Part shown: positions 45,862 to 58,110 of the stretch, piece by piece
How the letters are laid out: each line of letters starts with the position of its first letter
How positions within the stretch are numbered: the stretch's first letter is position 1
NCBI GenBank assembly: GCA_009363875.1
Contig: CM018690.1
Coordinates: forward strand, 36,771,445 to 36,835,444
Source of the DNA: Mikania micrantha
Taxonomy: Eukaryota > Streptophyta > Magnoliopsida > Asterales > Asteraceae
Length of the DNA: 64,000 bases
Direction of reading: 5' to 3'
Position numbers and translations under genes: made by a program
The notes under the pieces: model-generated
What the model saw: the letters and a program-made list of their open reading frames with translations, nothing else
Database searches by the model: none
What the model was told of the DNA's origin: nothing

Positions 45862-47397
45862 CATCACAGTACACTCCTGACAACGGGTATTATATGTCAT
45901 TTGCAGAAACATAAGTTACATAGCAAAATCAAATCTATTATCACGAACTCTATACAAATTTCTTATAAAAACATAAAATCATACAAAATCTATACAAATA
46001 TGTTACGAAAATAATTAAAAAAAACTGGCAATATCCTTCTCATCTGCAACCAATTGGTTGAATTAAAAAAACCCCAAATCCCTAAGCACACATCGATTTT
46101 CTATGAAAACAAACAAATAACAACTACTTTTTTCGAACACCACCAAAACCGTAGAAATATCCACATTTTCTCACTAATCATAGAGAGAAAACCCCTAAAC
46201 CCTATTTGGGTCGTCGATTTCGAATCTTGAAAATAAATACGTGGTTCACATTAACCCACATTAAAGCTGATTTGTTTATTCAAAACCAATTTTTTATTCA
46301 TATTCAATGCGCACCACATTTTTATTTTTAAAATTCCAAATCAATGGTACAGATAAAGTCTAGGTGACTCATTTTACTATTCCCCTTATCTCTTTTAATA
46401 ATATACCAGTATATATAATATAATATGTGGGAGTGAGGTGTATATATAATATGTGGGAGTGTGTATAAGAGAAAAAGAAAAAAAAAAAAAAGGTGGGGCC
46501 CACATTACTATTCCTCCCCACCTCATTTAATATAATAAATAATAATGGACGGAAGTAACAAAGTTGGTTTCCTTTATTTTGTTGGCTTACGGTGTTAGAC
46601 TAAATAACTTTTTTATTTTAAAAAGTTTAAGAAATATCTTAACTAATTACATTAATAATCAATAAATATGATTAAATTAAGTTGTTGGATAATATTTTAA
46701 TAATGACTATTTTTGTTTACTTTTTATCAAGTTCTTCTGTCTTTTTTAAACTTTCATACCTTTTACATAAGAAAATTATTTTTTTGAAAAAAAAACATAA
46801 AACAAACATGTATTTTATGTACAAAAGACACAATTACCTATACTAGACACAAATACCTATACAAAATTACATGTATAAAATACACAATGAATTTAAAACA
46901 ATTTTTTATAGCGGTAATATACTTATTTTAAAGATAAAAAATTGTTGTTTTTATGATATATTTAAAAAAATAATAATATCGTATCTAAAAGTTATAAATG
47001 TTTACAAAATGTGAGGGAAATGTTTATGTCTCAATTGCTGTACAATATTTTTTTTTTCTAAAATTTTGAATTTTTCTTTTTAAATTTGATCTAATTATCT
47101 AACAGTTTTTTTCTTTAAAATTTTGAATTTTATTTCTTAAATTATATATAATTATCTAATGAATAATTTTTCTTAAACCTTTTAAGATAAATATACTATT
47201 TTGTGGAACTTAACTCTTATTTTTGTTAAAGTTCCAATTTTGCTTGTTTAGGTAAATTAAATTTTCTGTAATTTGATCTTGTGATCGGTGAGTATAAAAT
47301 TAATGAAATTTATACTAATTTGGAGATACACTTTTAAAGTTTATTTTTTGTTAGGGGTGACATACATAATATATTAAATAGTTGGTAAATAACTAAA
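45862..47397. other. AT-rich intergenic or Helitron body
   Basis: No gene supported. It contains a GGTGGGGCCCAC palindrome near 46491 after an A-rich run, and otherwise TA-rich sequence. Part may be the non-coding body of a Helitron-like element. Confidence 0.4.
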
Positions 47398-47433
47398 ACT
47401 AGGGTTTACTCTGTGTGTTGCGGCGGTAAACCC
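47398..47433 (-). mobile_element. Helitron-like 3' terminus
   Basis: Minus strand: GGGTTTACCGCCGCAAC, ACACAGA, GTAAACCC, TAG, next base T. The stem is GGGTTTAC / GTAAACCC and the motif shares CCGCCGCAAC with the terminus at 45828-45861. Confidence 0.45.
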
Positions 47434-48143
47434 GTATTATACAAGAAAAATACACGATGTATACCAAATTAAAAGTTTACTAAAAACTATTGCGTCATAT
47501 CGCTCTGCTGATTACGATGATGGTGACAACATCACAAATATCAAATGCAGACCAAAAAAACCCAGTTGCAACAGTTGTTAATCCATCTTAAATAATAAAT
47601 CAAACCGTCGCAGAAGTAAGTGTCAATCCCAATAAATACAAACCCATATATAATGCACCATGTTAAGAAACTGCCAATATTGGTACATAATCAAGACAAC
47701 GTTTACATCATCACGAACTTTAAAACGCAGACGAAAAAACTGGCAACAACAATTTTAATCCTTCCCAAATACAAGATCACAATATTAAAAATCATATAAC
47801 AAAAACACCAATAAAAGTGTTCATAGTCGTAAAATAAACCATCAACAAATGCGAACATAAAGTAAACAAAATATATAATTATTAATATTTTCTTAATTAG
47901 TATCATTATTAATTATTTTAATATATATTTTAATAATATCTATATGCATGTGTGAGAACAGAAGGAAAAAATATTTGGTGAAGCATGGGCTAGAACACGG
48001 ATGCGCAAAGAGGAAAGACTAAAATAATACCCATGTGTTGCCGATTGATCGAGGCTAACTTTCAAGATTTTATTTGAAAACAAAATTCATAAAAAAATAT
48101 TATTACGTAACCATTACACTTGATAATTATATATTGTATATAT
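47434..48143. other. AT-rich intergenic DNA
   Basis: No gene supported; the small frames here are random. Confidence 0.4.
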
Positions 48144-48175
48144 ACTAGTAGGTTTTTCACACGTTGCAGCGGGAA
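48144..48175 (-). mobile_element. Helitron-like 3' terminus, weaker copy
   Basis: Minus strand: TTCCCGCTGCAACGTGTG, then AAAAACCTACTAG and T. It keeps the GCAACG core and CTAG|T end, but the hairpin is poor. Confidence 0.35.
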
Positions 48176-48575
48176 TTTTGTTACAATTGCGAACAATAAA
48201 ACGAAGACAAGATCTTGTATATCAAAACACAAATCTAAAAACATGCTACACGGTTGTCGCTCCGACATAAACCCTAGTGTTTATTTGTCGTAAACGTAAC
48301 CGTCTCACAAAAAATAAAATAGACTTTATTTAGTCATGAAATATATAATCAACAAAACACAAACACGAGACCAACAAATAAAGCTATGAAACATTAATAA
48401 TTGTTTTTTATGTAAATAATATTATTGTTTATTTGTAAACATGTAATAATAGTACAAAATAAGAATGACCTAAAATGAGCCGGACAAAATGACACCCAAT
48501 TAAAAAAAACTTGAGTTATAGCTATGCTGATATGAGTACTTTGTCTGTCAATCTGGCCTAAAACAATAAAACAAA

Positions 48576-48839
48576 TGATGATAAAAAATATGAACAAAAG
48601 TGATAAATAGAGATCAAGAATGAAAGGTTTTTTTTAATTGATTCAAGAATGATAATTCACGTACATAATAAGCAACAGACCCAGCATTAAATATTAACAA
48701 AGAAAACGGCTATAACTAGAAAATAAGAAACTAATTAACAACTCATGACTTATTCCATAACGTAAACTAGAGAGCCAAAGACTTCTTCTTCATGACACAT
48801 CAGCCACTTTCCACGTGTGAATTTGGAGTATCATCAACA
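48576..48839 (-). repeat. Copia 3' LTR (264 bp)
   Basis: Bounded by TGATGATAAAAAAT and GTATCATCAACA. Pair of 55909-56171. Confidence 0.88.
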
Positions 48840-48850
48840 TCCCCCTTACT

Positions 48851-50109
48851 CCAAATTCCATCATTCCTAACAGATGTCTGAAATGAACAATTTTTTCTCG
48901 AGCCAAAGCTTTAGTTAACACATATGCTATCTGCATGTTAGTACCACAAAATTCCAAAGATATTTCTTTCTAAGATACCATATCTCGAACATAGTGATGT
49001 TTGATCTCAATATGTTTTGATCGACCATGCATCACAGGGTTTTTAGACAGATTAATTGCTGAGTGATTATCACAGAAAATGACAGTAGCCTCCTCTTGTT
49101 TTATATTCAAATCACTTAAAATTCTTCTCAACCAAATGGCTTGACTTGTAGCTGCAGAAGATGCCACATACTCAGCTTTAGTACTTGAAAGTGCCACTGT
49201 ATTCTGTTTCTTAGAGCTCCAAGTCACAACCCCACTTCCAAGAGAGAAAACATTGGCTGAAATACTCTTTCTATCATCAATTGAGCTTGCCCAGTCACTG
49301 TCTGTGTAGCCAACAAGTTTAACTGGAACATTTTGTTCATACCATAACCCATAATCAAGTGTACCGGCCACATACTTGACTATTCTTTTAGCAGCACCTA
49401 AATGTAATTGTGAAGGACTTTGCATGAATCTAGAAATCAGACTTACTGAATACGATAAGTCAGGTCTAGTATGAGTCAAATAGAGTAGACCTCCAACTAG
49501 ACTTCTGAACAACACTTCATCAACTTTTGGAGCTTTATCTTCACTTAACAGCTTTTCATTTTGATTCATAGGAGTTTCTTCAATCTTGCAATCTTGCATG
49601 CCAAACTTAGATATGAGTGTTTTTGCATACCTTTTTTGAGACAAAAACACTCCTTGAGAAGTCTGGTGAACTTCAAGACCAAGAAATAATTTTAACATGC
49701 CCATGTCAGACATTTCAAATTCTCTTTCCATGCCTTCTTTGAAGTCTTGCACAAGTTTAGAAGAAGAACTGGTATAAACTATGTCATCCACATAAAGACA
49801 AACATAGATTATATCATTGCAATCTTGCATGCCAAACTTAGATATGAGTGTTTTTGCATACCTTTTTTGAGACAAAAACACTCCTTGAGAAGTCTGGTGA
49901 ACTTCAAGACTAAGAAATAATTTTAACATGCCCATGTCAGACATTTCAAATTCTCTTTCCATGCCTTCTTTGAAGTCTTGCACAAGTTTAGAAGAAGAAC
50001 CGGTATAAACTATGTCATCCACATAAAGACAAACATAGATTATATCATTATCTATCTTCTTAACATACAAAGTGGGCTCATTACTGCTTCTAACATAGCC
50101 ATTTTGAGT
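48851..50109 (-). pseudogene. Copia RT C-terminal part and RNase H
   Basis: From the solo-LTR insertion the frame reads FTQNGYVRSSNEPTLYVKK, then the RT active-site region with YVDD, duplicated in tandem (231 bp in frame), then SLVGGLLYLTHTRPDLSYSV and the RNase H domain (GYTDSDWASSIDDRKS, SSTKAEY, HIEIKHHYVRDMV). A TAG at 48972-48970 stops the frame, but recognisable RNase H tail continues past it (QIAYVLTKAL) to about 48860. The frame beginning at 50217 starts inside the inserted LTR and is artificial. Confidence 0.85.
49588..50049 (-). repeat. 231-bp tandem duplication containing the RT YVDD box
   Basis: 49588-49818 and 49819-50049 are direct repeats of 231 bp (77 codons) differing at only a couple of bases (for example AACTGG/AACCGG). 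Each holds one copy of YVCLYVDDIVYT. The duplication keeps frame but would place two catalytic boxes in one RT. Confidence 0.9.
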
Positions 50110-50114
50110 AAAAT

Positions 50115-52709
50115 TGTAACACCCCACCCCGAAATAGGGGTGACGTGTCACTATTACATTAATCAAAGCAGAAGACATGGTTTCTATTAAGCAAATGATA
50201 GGATTACAGATCCCCAAAAGAACTGTTTAAGGGCCCTAGGTTAAATTATTAATTACATATTGATCAATCGACCGTATTAGATGAACTAGCCTAAGCTACA
50301 AAAATCCACTAACATACTTCCACGGTCCAAAAATCCTAGAGTTTAGATTTTCTCTCCTCACGTCCCGCCCTGAGTAACCTGTGAACCTGTTATGAACAAA
50401 CATTAACGGAATGAGCCGAATACCCAGTACAGATAAAGGCTTAAGTAACAAAATTAATAACTGAATGGGTGATAACAAAAGACAAAATGATATGATATAA
50501 AGTAAAGCAAGACAATAAAATAAATCATATCACAAGGATGTACCCTGAGCCGAATGTTAAATCACTACTGACATGCACATAGAGCTGCAGACCCTATGTA
50601 CCGAATGTGCAATGGAGTGTGGGCATACACAGATCCATCCACCAGAAATCAAATATATCCTAGGACCAGTCCATACGCCTTCTTATGGCCTCATGTACCT
50701 CACTAGTACGAAGAAGACGCCGTGATCTCAGCTCACCGCCACGGTTGGTGCCACGTCATTGATGCCGCAATGACGTGCTTGCGGTCACCTCCGCAAGTGG
50801 GGACATGCTCGGGTAACAGATTACAAGAACGGAAGTGGCAACTCAACAATGTATATCAGATACGCTTCTCACTAAGCGTTAAACCAAGTCATAATATAAT
50901 ATCAGAACATGTGATAATGATTTCAATCCAATGATTATATCACATGTAAGCAAAATATATTCAATAACAAATAATGCTTGAAAATCAATAACGGACAATG
51001 CAAATGAAACAGATCGATTATATCAAAGACGTTCAGGAATTCCAAAGGTATGTGAGAATCAAATGGGTTCAAATAATTAAATCATATACTGAAACGAAAA
51101 AGGGGGGTAAGAATCCGTACCTTTTTATCTTTGAACTTTGTTGATTTATAATGATAAAATATCCGTCTATCGATACTCGTAACAACCTACATCGTAGTTT
51201 TGTTTAATAGGAGATTTTATATTAATATATGAAAATTTAAAAGTTGATTTGCTGGTATATTTCATTGTCACTTTGTAAAATTGTTTATTTTTATGTGTAT
51301 ACGTTTAAAGTTGTCATCATAATTAACTATTTAAATTTTATATCTATTAATATGATAATTCAAGTTAATTAAATTCTTCTGAATAAGCGTAATCTATCTA
51401 AACCATACTAAATATGATTCAATTATATACACCCTTATGTATTTGTTTAAAATTATTATTATTATTTTTTTTTAGAATAGGAGTTTGGCATGTTGAAGTT
51501 CGACAGGTCAAAAAAATAAATTGTTGGAAACAGGAGTAGAAACCGTTACCCATTGTTTGGCACACATGAGTTTAAACCAATTTGACCACATCCTAATTTG
51601 ATTCATAATTAGCCATTAAAACTCTTAAACACTTTTATGTTTGATGATCCTATTCCATCTACAATATTTGCCCTTGTAGAAACACTAAGTTTCACCCTTT
51701 TAGTTGTGACCAGTTTACGTAGCTAATATACGTTTAAATGTTATAATGAATATTAAAGTTTTGATTTCCCGTGCTTACCTTAGTCGTGATATTTAGACCG
51801 TCGAAGAACAGATTTGGCAAATGAGGTTGTGTCGATAGTCTTCGGAGGTGTGTTGCTACTCCTTGTGATCGAAAAGAGTTGGAATGCAGTGGAGGTGTCG
51901 AGTTCTGGTGTCTACTTTGTGTGTGTTGCAGCGATTTAAAGGAGTCGTCGGAGGTCTCGAACGGTCGCCGGAAAATCGATAACGCAAGGTTACGGGTTCT
52001 GTTGCGCCTCTAGTCATCGTTAAGGTCGTTAAGCGGTGGAGCTAGGTAAGTGGTGGTATCGGTTTTAGTTTTCGTTATCGTTTAATTCCGCCGGAAAACG
52101 AAAATGAGAGCTAGTATAGAGAGAGGAGGGAGAGGGAGCCTTGGTGGTTTCGTTGGTGATAATCTCCATTTAAAGACCGCGGTTGTTACATGGTGGTCGG
52201 GGTGAAGATACAATCGTGTAGGGTGACAGCCCGACCGGTCTTCTTGACGGCGTGTTATCCGGCTATTAAACGGCTAAAGCCGTCCTTGTTTCTTCGCTTC
52301 TTTTTTTTTTTTTGTCTGAGTTCTGCATTTGTGGGTGTATATATTATTATTATGTTTCTTTCTGCTTTTGTTGACTAATGTACAACCTAACACACATCTA
52401 CATATATTTTATATTTATTTCTTCAGCATAAGTTTCTTCCACCACACATAAATGACTATTTTTATTTTATTTTTATAATATATCTATATATATTATTAAG
52501 TAAAAAAAATTCTTTATTTGTTTTAACACTTCTAATCAAGAAACGTACCATATTATTATTATTATTCTTGGTATTATTTTGTTTGTATTTTATTTTATTT
52601 TTGTTATGATTTATTTCTTTTATTTTCATCTTGTATTTAAATAATTAATATATTAATGTTATTATTATTTTTATTATTATTTTATTTTATTTTTTTTCCA
52701 GATATTTCA
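50115..52709. mobile_element. Solo LTR-like insertion in the copia element (2,595 bp)
   Basis: Begins TGTAACACCCCACC and ends GATATTTCA (TG...CA), with a perfect duplication AAAAT on both sides (50110-50114 and 52710-52714). Removing it rejoins the copia RT frame (DGYF to TQNGYV). It contains no gag, pol, primer site or polypurine tract, so a solo LTR of a gypsy-type element is the simplest reading. Orientation is not certain. The central part (51780-52240) is G-rich and leader-like, with a GAGAGAGGAGGGAGAGG purine run near 52118. The small frames inside are not genes. Confidence 0.8.
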
Positions 52710-52714
52710 AAAAT

Positions 52715-53644
52715 AACCATCTATCTTAGAGTACCAAGCTCGTGGAGCTTGTTTAAGCCCGTATAAAGCCTTTTTTAAGCAGTACACCTTGTCTTCATTC
52801 CCCTTTATCTCAAAGCCTTCAGGTTGTGTAACATAAATTTCCTCAGATAGATCATCATTGAGGAAAGCAGTCTTCACATCTAGTTGATACATCTTCCACC
52901 CATGTTGAGCAGCTACAACAATAACAATCCGAATAGTCTCAAACCTGGCAACTGGTGCAAACGTCTCTTCATAGTCAATCCCATGTTGCTGAGTATAGCC
53001 TTTAACAACTAGTCATGCTTTATGCTTTGCAATTTGGCCATCTGCACCAAGTTTGGTCTTAAAAAGCCATTTTAGACCAACCAAATTCTTTCTTGCAGGA
53101 AGACTGACTAGCTCCCAAGTGCCATGCTTTTCAATAGCTTCAAATTCATCCTGCATTGCCTTCTGCCAGATTTGTTGTGAAGCTGCTTCACTAAAAGTAG
53201 TAGGATCCAAAAACACAAGAGCAGCAATGTGAGCTTCATCATATGATAGTCCTTCACCACTTTCAAAGTCTTTCATCCATGTGGGCCTTTTTGATTGTCG
53301 TTTATTTTGGGTTTGTGAAAGTGAAGGTTGCAAGTTAGAGGTCGAATTTAAAGGTAAATTAGGAGGTTGGTAAAAATAAGGTGGTAAGGTGGATTGAGTG
53401 GAATTTGCAGTGGGTAAAGGCCGATGGATATTAATTGGCTGGTGGATATTAATTGGATTAGATGGTTGAGTGTTGAGTGGGATGCTAGAGGTACTAGTAC
53501 TAGCTTGGTTGATAGGAGGAATAGGTACTTGGTTAATAGGTGGAATAAGTGAGGCTTGACTTTGTGCAGAAGTTTCACATGGAGGGTCCACATTATTATC
53601 TTCTGGATCTGACAAGAGGAATGGGTTTGTGTAGGCTTTTTTGG
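52715..53644 (-). pseudogene. Copia RT N-terminal part and integrase-RT linker
   Basis: Reads from a serine/proline/asparagine-rich linker (53615-53290) into RT (WQKAMQDEFEAIEKHGTWELV, LKWLFKTKLGADG, then KGYTQQHG, YQLDVKTAFLND, YGLKQAPRAWYSKIDGYF) up to the insertion. A CGA to TGA change at 53015-53013 stops the frame inside the LVVKGYTQQ motif; the transition is the kind left by loss of methylated cytosine. Confidence 0.85.
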
Positions 53645-55096
53645 TTACATCACCATCATCCCATTTCCACCTAGAATTTTCAAGAAAAACAACATTTCTT
53701 TTAACAAGAAATTTCTTAGTAGTGGGATTATATAACCTGTATCCTTTACTTTCAGGAGCATAGCCAAGAAATATACATTTCTCTGCCTATCATCCACCTT
53801 TTGTCTCTGATGCACAGATACATGACCATAGGCTATACAACCAAAAATTTTAAGGTGATGCACAGATGGTCTTCGACCATACCAGGTTTCATACGGAGTT
53901 TTACCTTCTACTGCTCTAGTGGAGGCTCTATTAAGGAGGTATATGGCAGTGGCTACCCCCTCAGCCCAGAACCAGTTTTGCAAGCTTCTTTCTTTGAGCA
54001 TGCTTCGAACCATGCCCATAACGGTTCTGTTTTTGCGTTCAACCACCCCGTTATGTTTTGGGGTGTATGGAACGGTGAGTTCTCGTTTAATACCATGAAG
54101 TTCACAAAACCGATTGAAAGTTTGTGACATGAACTCTCCACCTCTGTCCATTCTAAGAACTTTAATATTATGCTCACTTTCCTTTTCTACTAAAATTTTG
54201 AAAATTTTGAACCTTTCAAAGGCTTCTGATTTATTGTGCAGAAAGTAGACCCAACTCATTCTTGAGTAGTCATCAATTAACAAGAAATAATAGAGACTAC
54301 CACCCAGACTTGCAACTTGCATTGGACCACACAAGTCAGCATGGACCAATTCAAGGGGTTTTGTAGCTCTCCAAGAATGAGAAGAGTATGGTTGTTGAGT
54401 TGACTTGCCAAGTATACAACCTTCACATTTGGAAATATGGTTTATACGTGGAAGCCCATATACCATACTCTTCTCAGAGATATGTTTTAGACCCTGAGTA
54501 TGGTAGTGACCATACCTTAAATGCCAAAGAAGAGTTTCTGCATCCTGAGTAGTCAAGTTTGGTTTAGCAGGAGAGTTGACTTGAGAGACATCAACCATAA
54601 ACATGTTGTTGTTGGCCACCTTTATAGTCACGAGTGTTGTATTAGATTGTTTATGAGTGACAACACATCTTCCATCATCGAACATAATAACATATCCCTT
54701 GTTCATCAACTGTCCGACACTCAATAGGTTGTATTCCAACCGAGGAATGTAGAAGACATCATCAAGTAATTTGGTACTTCCATTGGGAAGCTTGAGTTTG
54801 ACAGTTCCTTTACCAGCCACCTGCAACTTCTTTTTATCTCCAAGATTAACCTCGATGGTGATGGATTCATCAAGGTGAGTGAAACTCTCTTTTACACCTG
54901 TCATATGATTAGAACAACCGGAATCCAAAAACCAAAAAGAGGAAGGGAAAGTTTCAAAATTATCTGTGAATATCATGAATAGGTGTGGTTGTTCATCAAC
55001 TTGATCTTGCATGGGAGCTTCATCAGCAGCAACTTGTGCTTGATTTTCCTCGTTGTACCAACAGTCTCGCTGCACGTGCCCAAATTTGTTGCACAC
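53645..55096 (-). pseudogene. Copia zinc knuckle, protease and integrase (frameshifted end)
   Basis: Contains the end of the CCHC knuckle (CSVCNKFGHVQRDC, whose first part lies just upstream at about 55110), protease (FLDSGCSNHMTG), the GAG-pre-integrase motif (LLWHLRYGHYHTQGLKHI), integrase catalytic core (ELVHADLCGPM, FLLIDDYSRM, MDRGGEFMSQTF, PKHNGVVERKNRT) and its C-terminal WYGRRPSVHHLKIFGCIAY. Near 53790 one base is lost after KVDDR and the rest of integrase (about 53645-53790) must be read in the next frame. Confidence 0.88.
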
Positions 55097-55857
55097 ACTA
55101 CATTGTGGAAGTTTACTGCGATCAACCGAGCGACCGCGTCCGCGACCTCGAAAGGAGCCACGCCCTTGTCCACGTGAGAAGTATGGCGTACGGTTTGGAG
55201 ACTACATAACCTGCAACGCCTGCTCATCAGGCTTGTCCTCCTTTTCTTTCAATCGGCTGTTGAGACATGCCTCTTGAGACTGCAGGGAACCCATGAGTTT
55301 GACTGGAGAAAGAGTAGTGAGATCTGAGGACACCTCAATAGTAGGAACAATAAAGTCAAAACGTGTGGTGAGGCTCCTGAGAACCTTTTCTACAATTGTT
55401 TGATCTGTGACTCTTTCTCCATAACATCGCTGTTGAGAAACGATGGCCATAACACGGGAAAAATAATCACCAACTTGTTCACCTTCCTTCATGGATAAAT
55501 TCTCAAAGTCTTTGCGCAGACCCTGCAACTTGATTGCCTTCACTTGTTCATCTCCTTGGAATTCCAATTTCAGGATATCCCATGTTTCTTTAGTGGTGGT
55601 GGCAGCTGCAATTCGAGAGAATAGTTGGTCATGAACCGCCTGTTGGATAATTGCCATCGCATGCGCATCTTTCTTGATTACCGTTTTGAGACGGTTTTGA
55701 TCCGTGTCTGCTTGATTATAACCGGATTCTACGAAATCCCACAAATCCCTTGATCGGAGGATGTTTTCATCCTTATGTTCCAATAATCGTAGCCGTCGCC
55801 TTTGAAAATAGGGATCGGCGTGGGCTGAGTTTGTATAGCGCTGGTGGGTTCGGCCAT
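55097..55857 (-). pseudogene. Copia gag (UBN2-type capsid), frameshifted with a stop
   Basis: The ATG at 55857-55855 begins a frame with FKGDGYDYWNIRMKT, the usual start of plant copia gag. A one-base loss near 55770 shifts it, and the standard sequence resumes in the next frame (LRSRDLWDFVESGY) through TWDILKLEFQGDEQVKAIKLQ and the RVMAIVSQQRCYGE region. A TAG at 55204-55202 separates capsid from an arginine/glycine-rich segment and the zinc knuckle, which stay in the same frame beyond it. Confidence 0.8.
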
Positions 55858-55908
55858 AACAGGTCGTTTTTGAATGAAGGATCGAGTGTAGCAGTGCTCT
55901 GATACCAC

Positions 55909-56171
55909 TGATGATCAAAAATATGAACAAAAGTGATAAATAGAGATCAAGAATGAAAGGTTTTTTTTAATTGATTCAAAAATGATAATTCACGTACATA
56001 ATAAGCAACAGACCCGCATTAAATATTAACAAAGAAAACGGCTATAACTAGAAAATAGGAAACTAATTAACAACTCATGACTTATTCCATAACGTAAACT
56101 AGAGAGACAAAGACTTCTTCTTCATGACACATCAGCCACTTTCCACGTGTGAATTTGGAGTATCATCAACA
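55909..56171 (-). repeat. Copia 5' LTR (263 bp) with adjoining primer site
   Basis: Pair of 48576-48839. Its inner edge abuts GTGGTATCAGAGCACTG on the minus strand, the initiator tRNA-Met primer site. Confidence 0.88.
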
Positions 56172-56176
56172 ACAAA

Positions 56177-56744
56177 CACATGTAACACTTCCAAAGAATA
56201 TAAATATAAACATAAGAACAAATATAATAAAAAACACATTTGTATTCGTAAGATTTAACGTAAAAGGGGTTAGGACTAACACATAAAACATCGAAAAATT
56301 GTTAAATTAAATTAAATTATTATTATTATCTAGTTGAAATAGCGAAGGGAAAAAAACTAATGCAAACTGGAATTGAAACACCGACCATCGCATTACAACC
56401 CCTTGAGCATTAACAACCAAGCTATACACACATAAGTTGATTTTGTTGAAAACTAAACTTAGTTATTTAATAATAATGATAATTTAATTAACTTTATTGT
56501 TCATTGCTAATTATTAGTTTTCTTATTTGTATATAGAGTAACTAGGTTGGTTACATAAGTTGAATAAAAATTAATAAGTATTCAATAATATAAATTTAAA
56601 TATACTAAAGGATTTTTTGATTTAAAATATGATTAACATTGCATAGAACATAAAATAATGCGATAGTATATTAAAAAAATTCCTTTTTCAAAGTTTGTTT
56701 TTTAAACATTTTATTTTAAAAAAGTTGTTTTTACAAAATAATAG
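56177..56744. other. AT-rich intergenic DNA
   Basis: I see no gene or defined repeat here. Confidence 0.4.
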
Positions 56745-57240
56745 GATGTTAATCAACTTTCAGCTTTGTTCCACTTAGGTCAATCATACTTATTTTTGTT
56801 CCGATTAAGCCACTCATACTTTTTTTTTGTTCCGATTATGTCACTCATACTTTTTTTTGTTCCGATTAAGTCACTCATACTTTTTTTTTGTTCCGATTAA
56901 GTCACTCATACTTTTTTTTTGTTCCGATTAAGTCACTCATACTTTTTTTTGTTCCGTTTAGGTCACTCATACTTTTTTTTTGTTCCGATTAAGTCACTCA
57001 TACTTTTTTTTTGTTCCGATTAAGTCACCCATACTTTTTTTTGTTCCGATTAGGTCACTCATACTTTTTTTTTGTTCCGTTTAGGTCACTCATATGAGTG
57101 ACCTCATTGAAACAAAATTAAAAGTACAGTGATCTAATCAGAACAAAAAAAATATGAGTGACTTAATCGGAACAAAAAAGTATGAGTGACCTAATTGGAA
57201 CAAAGCTGAAAGTTGGTGACATTTATATAAAGTTACCCCT
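56745..57240. repeat. Fold-back element made of about 31-bp repeats (copy 1)
   Basis: About ten direct copies of a 31-bp unit (TTGTTCCGATTAAGTCACTC plus ATACTTTTTTT) run to an exact palindromic centre GTCACTCATATGAGTGAC (57085-57102). About four units then follow in inverted orientation. Both arms end in the same word, CAACTTTCAGCTTTGTTCC (56754) and its complement (57198-57217), followed on the right by ATATAAAGTTACCCCT. The unequal arms suggest unit gain in one arm. Confidence 0.8.
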
Positions 57241-58110
57241 ATTTATTATTACACAAGTTGATAAATAGAAAAATTAATAAATAGTTAATAATAATAACTT
57301 ATAAATTATAAAAAAGATATTATGAGTTATAATTTATTAGAAAATTTTCATATTTTATAATAATTTGATATTTTAAAAGTGTTCTTCTTAATATTAAAAT
57401 ATTTTTTATTATATTAAGAAATTTTTTTTAATCATAAAAGATATATATATATAATATAATTAGTATTTAATACCATTATGTAACATTATTTTTTTTTTAA
57501 AATCAAGAACTTTTTTAATTGAAAAAGGTAAAAAAAATAGAATTATATAATTAATATTTAATAAAATTATCTATTTATTAGGAGAAAAAACGTGAAAAAT
57601 TGGGTGAAGATGCTATAGATTTGTGACAAATGTACATATTTATTTTGATTTATTAAGTATAGATGACATAAAAGGAAATTTTGAGAATATATACAACGAA
57701 CAAATCTCAGTTTTGAGCAAGAATTATGTTTTTAATTGATATCTTTTTATAATAGCTTAAAAGATATATTTTTCTTAAATAATAACATCCTATTCAATTT
57801 CAGATGATTTCATATTAAAATTGTAATAATTTATGACTGATCGTCTAATTTAGTTTATCATGTGATACAATTAATAGTCAAGACTATATTATCAAAATTA
57901 AGAGGAAACAAAAGCAATTGCAATTAGAAAATCCTTATACGGAACTGACATAGCTTGAATGGCTTTAAAAAAAAAGTAAAAAAGAGACAATGGGCCAAAA
58001 TTTTAAAACGAAATAAAAAAGCAATAACAAAATTAATACTTATAAAAGTTTTTAACACTAACGAGGAAAGAGGGATCGCCTTGATTTCACCTGGTTTTAC
58101 TAGTGTTTTA
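57241..58110. other. AT-rich intergenic DNA
   Basis: No gene supported. The lysine-rich frame at 57955-58173 looks like chance coding of an A-rich stretch. Confidence 0.45.

Larger units (their letters stand above)
48576..56171 (-). mobile_element. Ty1/copia retrotransposon, defective, with nested solo LTR
   Basis: Minus-strand copia element with short LTRs (263-264 bp) and a perfect 5-bp duplication ACAAA (48571-48575 and 56172-56176). Domain order gag, zinc knuckle, integrase, RT, RNase H is the copia order. The primer site TGGTATCAGAGC (about 55908-55897) and polypurine tract AGTAAGGGGGA (48850-48840) are in place. The two LTRs differ at about five positions, so it is clearly older than element 1. 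Removing the 2,595-bp insertion and the duplication gives about 4.8 kb, a normal copia size. Confidence 0.9.

Noticed and set aside
49978..50217. N-terminal extension of the copia RT frame
   Set aside because: The first part is translated from the inserted LTR and does not match any RT.
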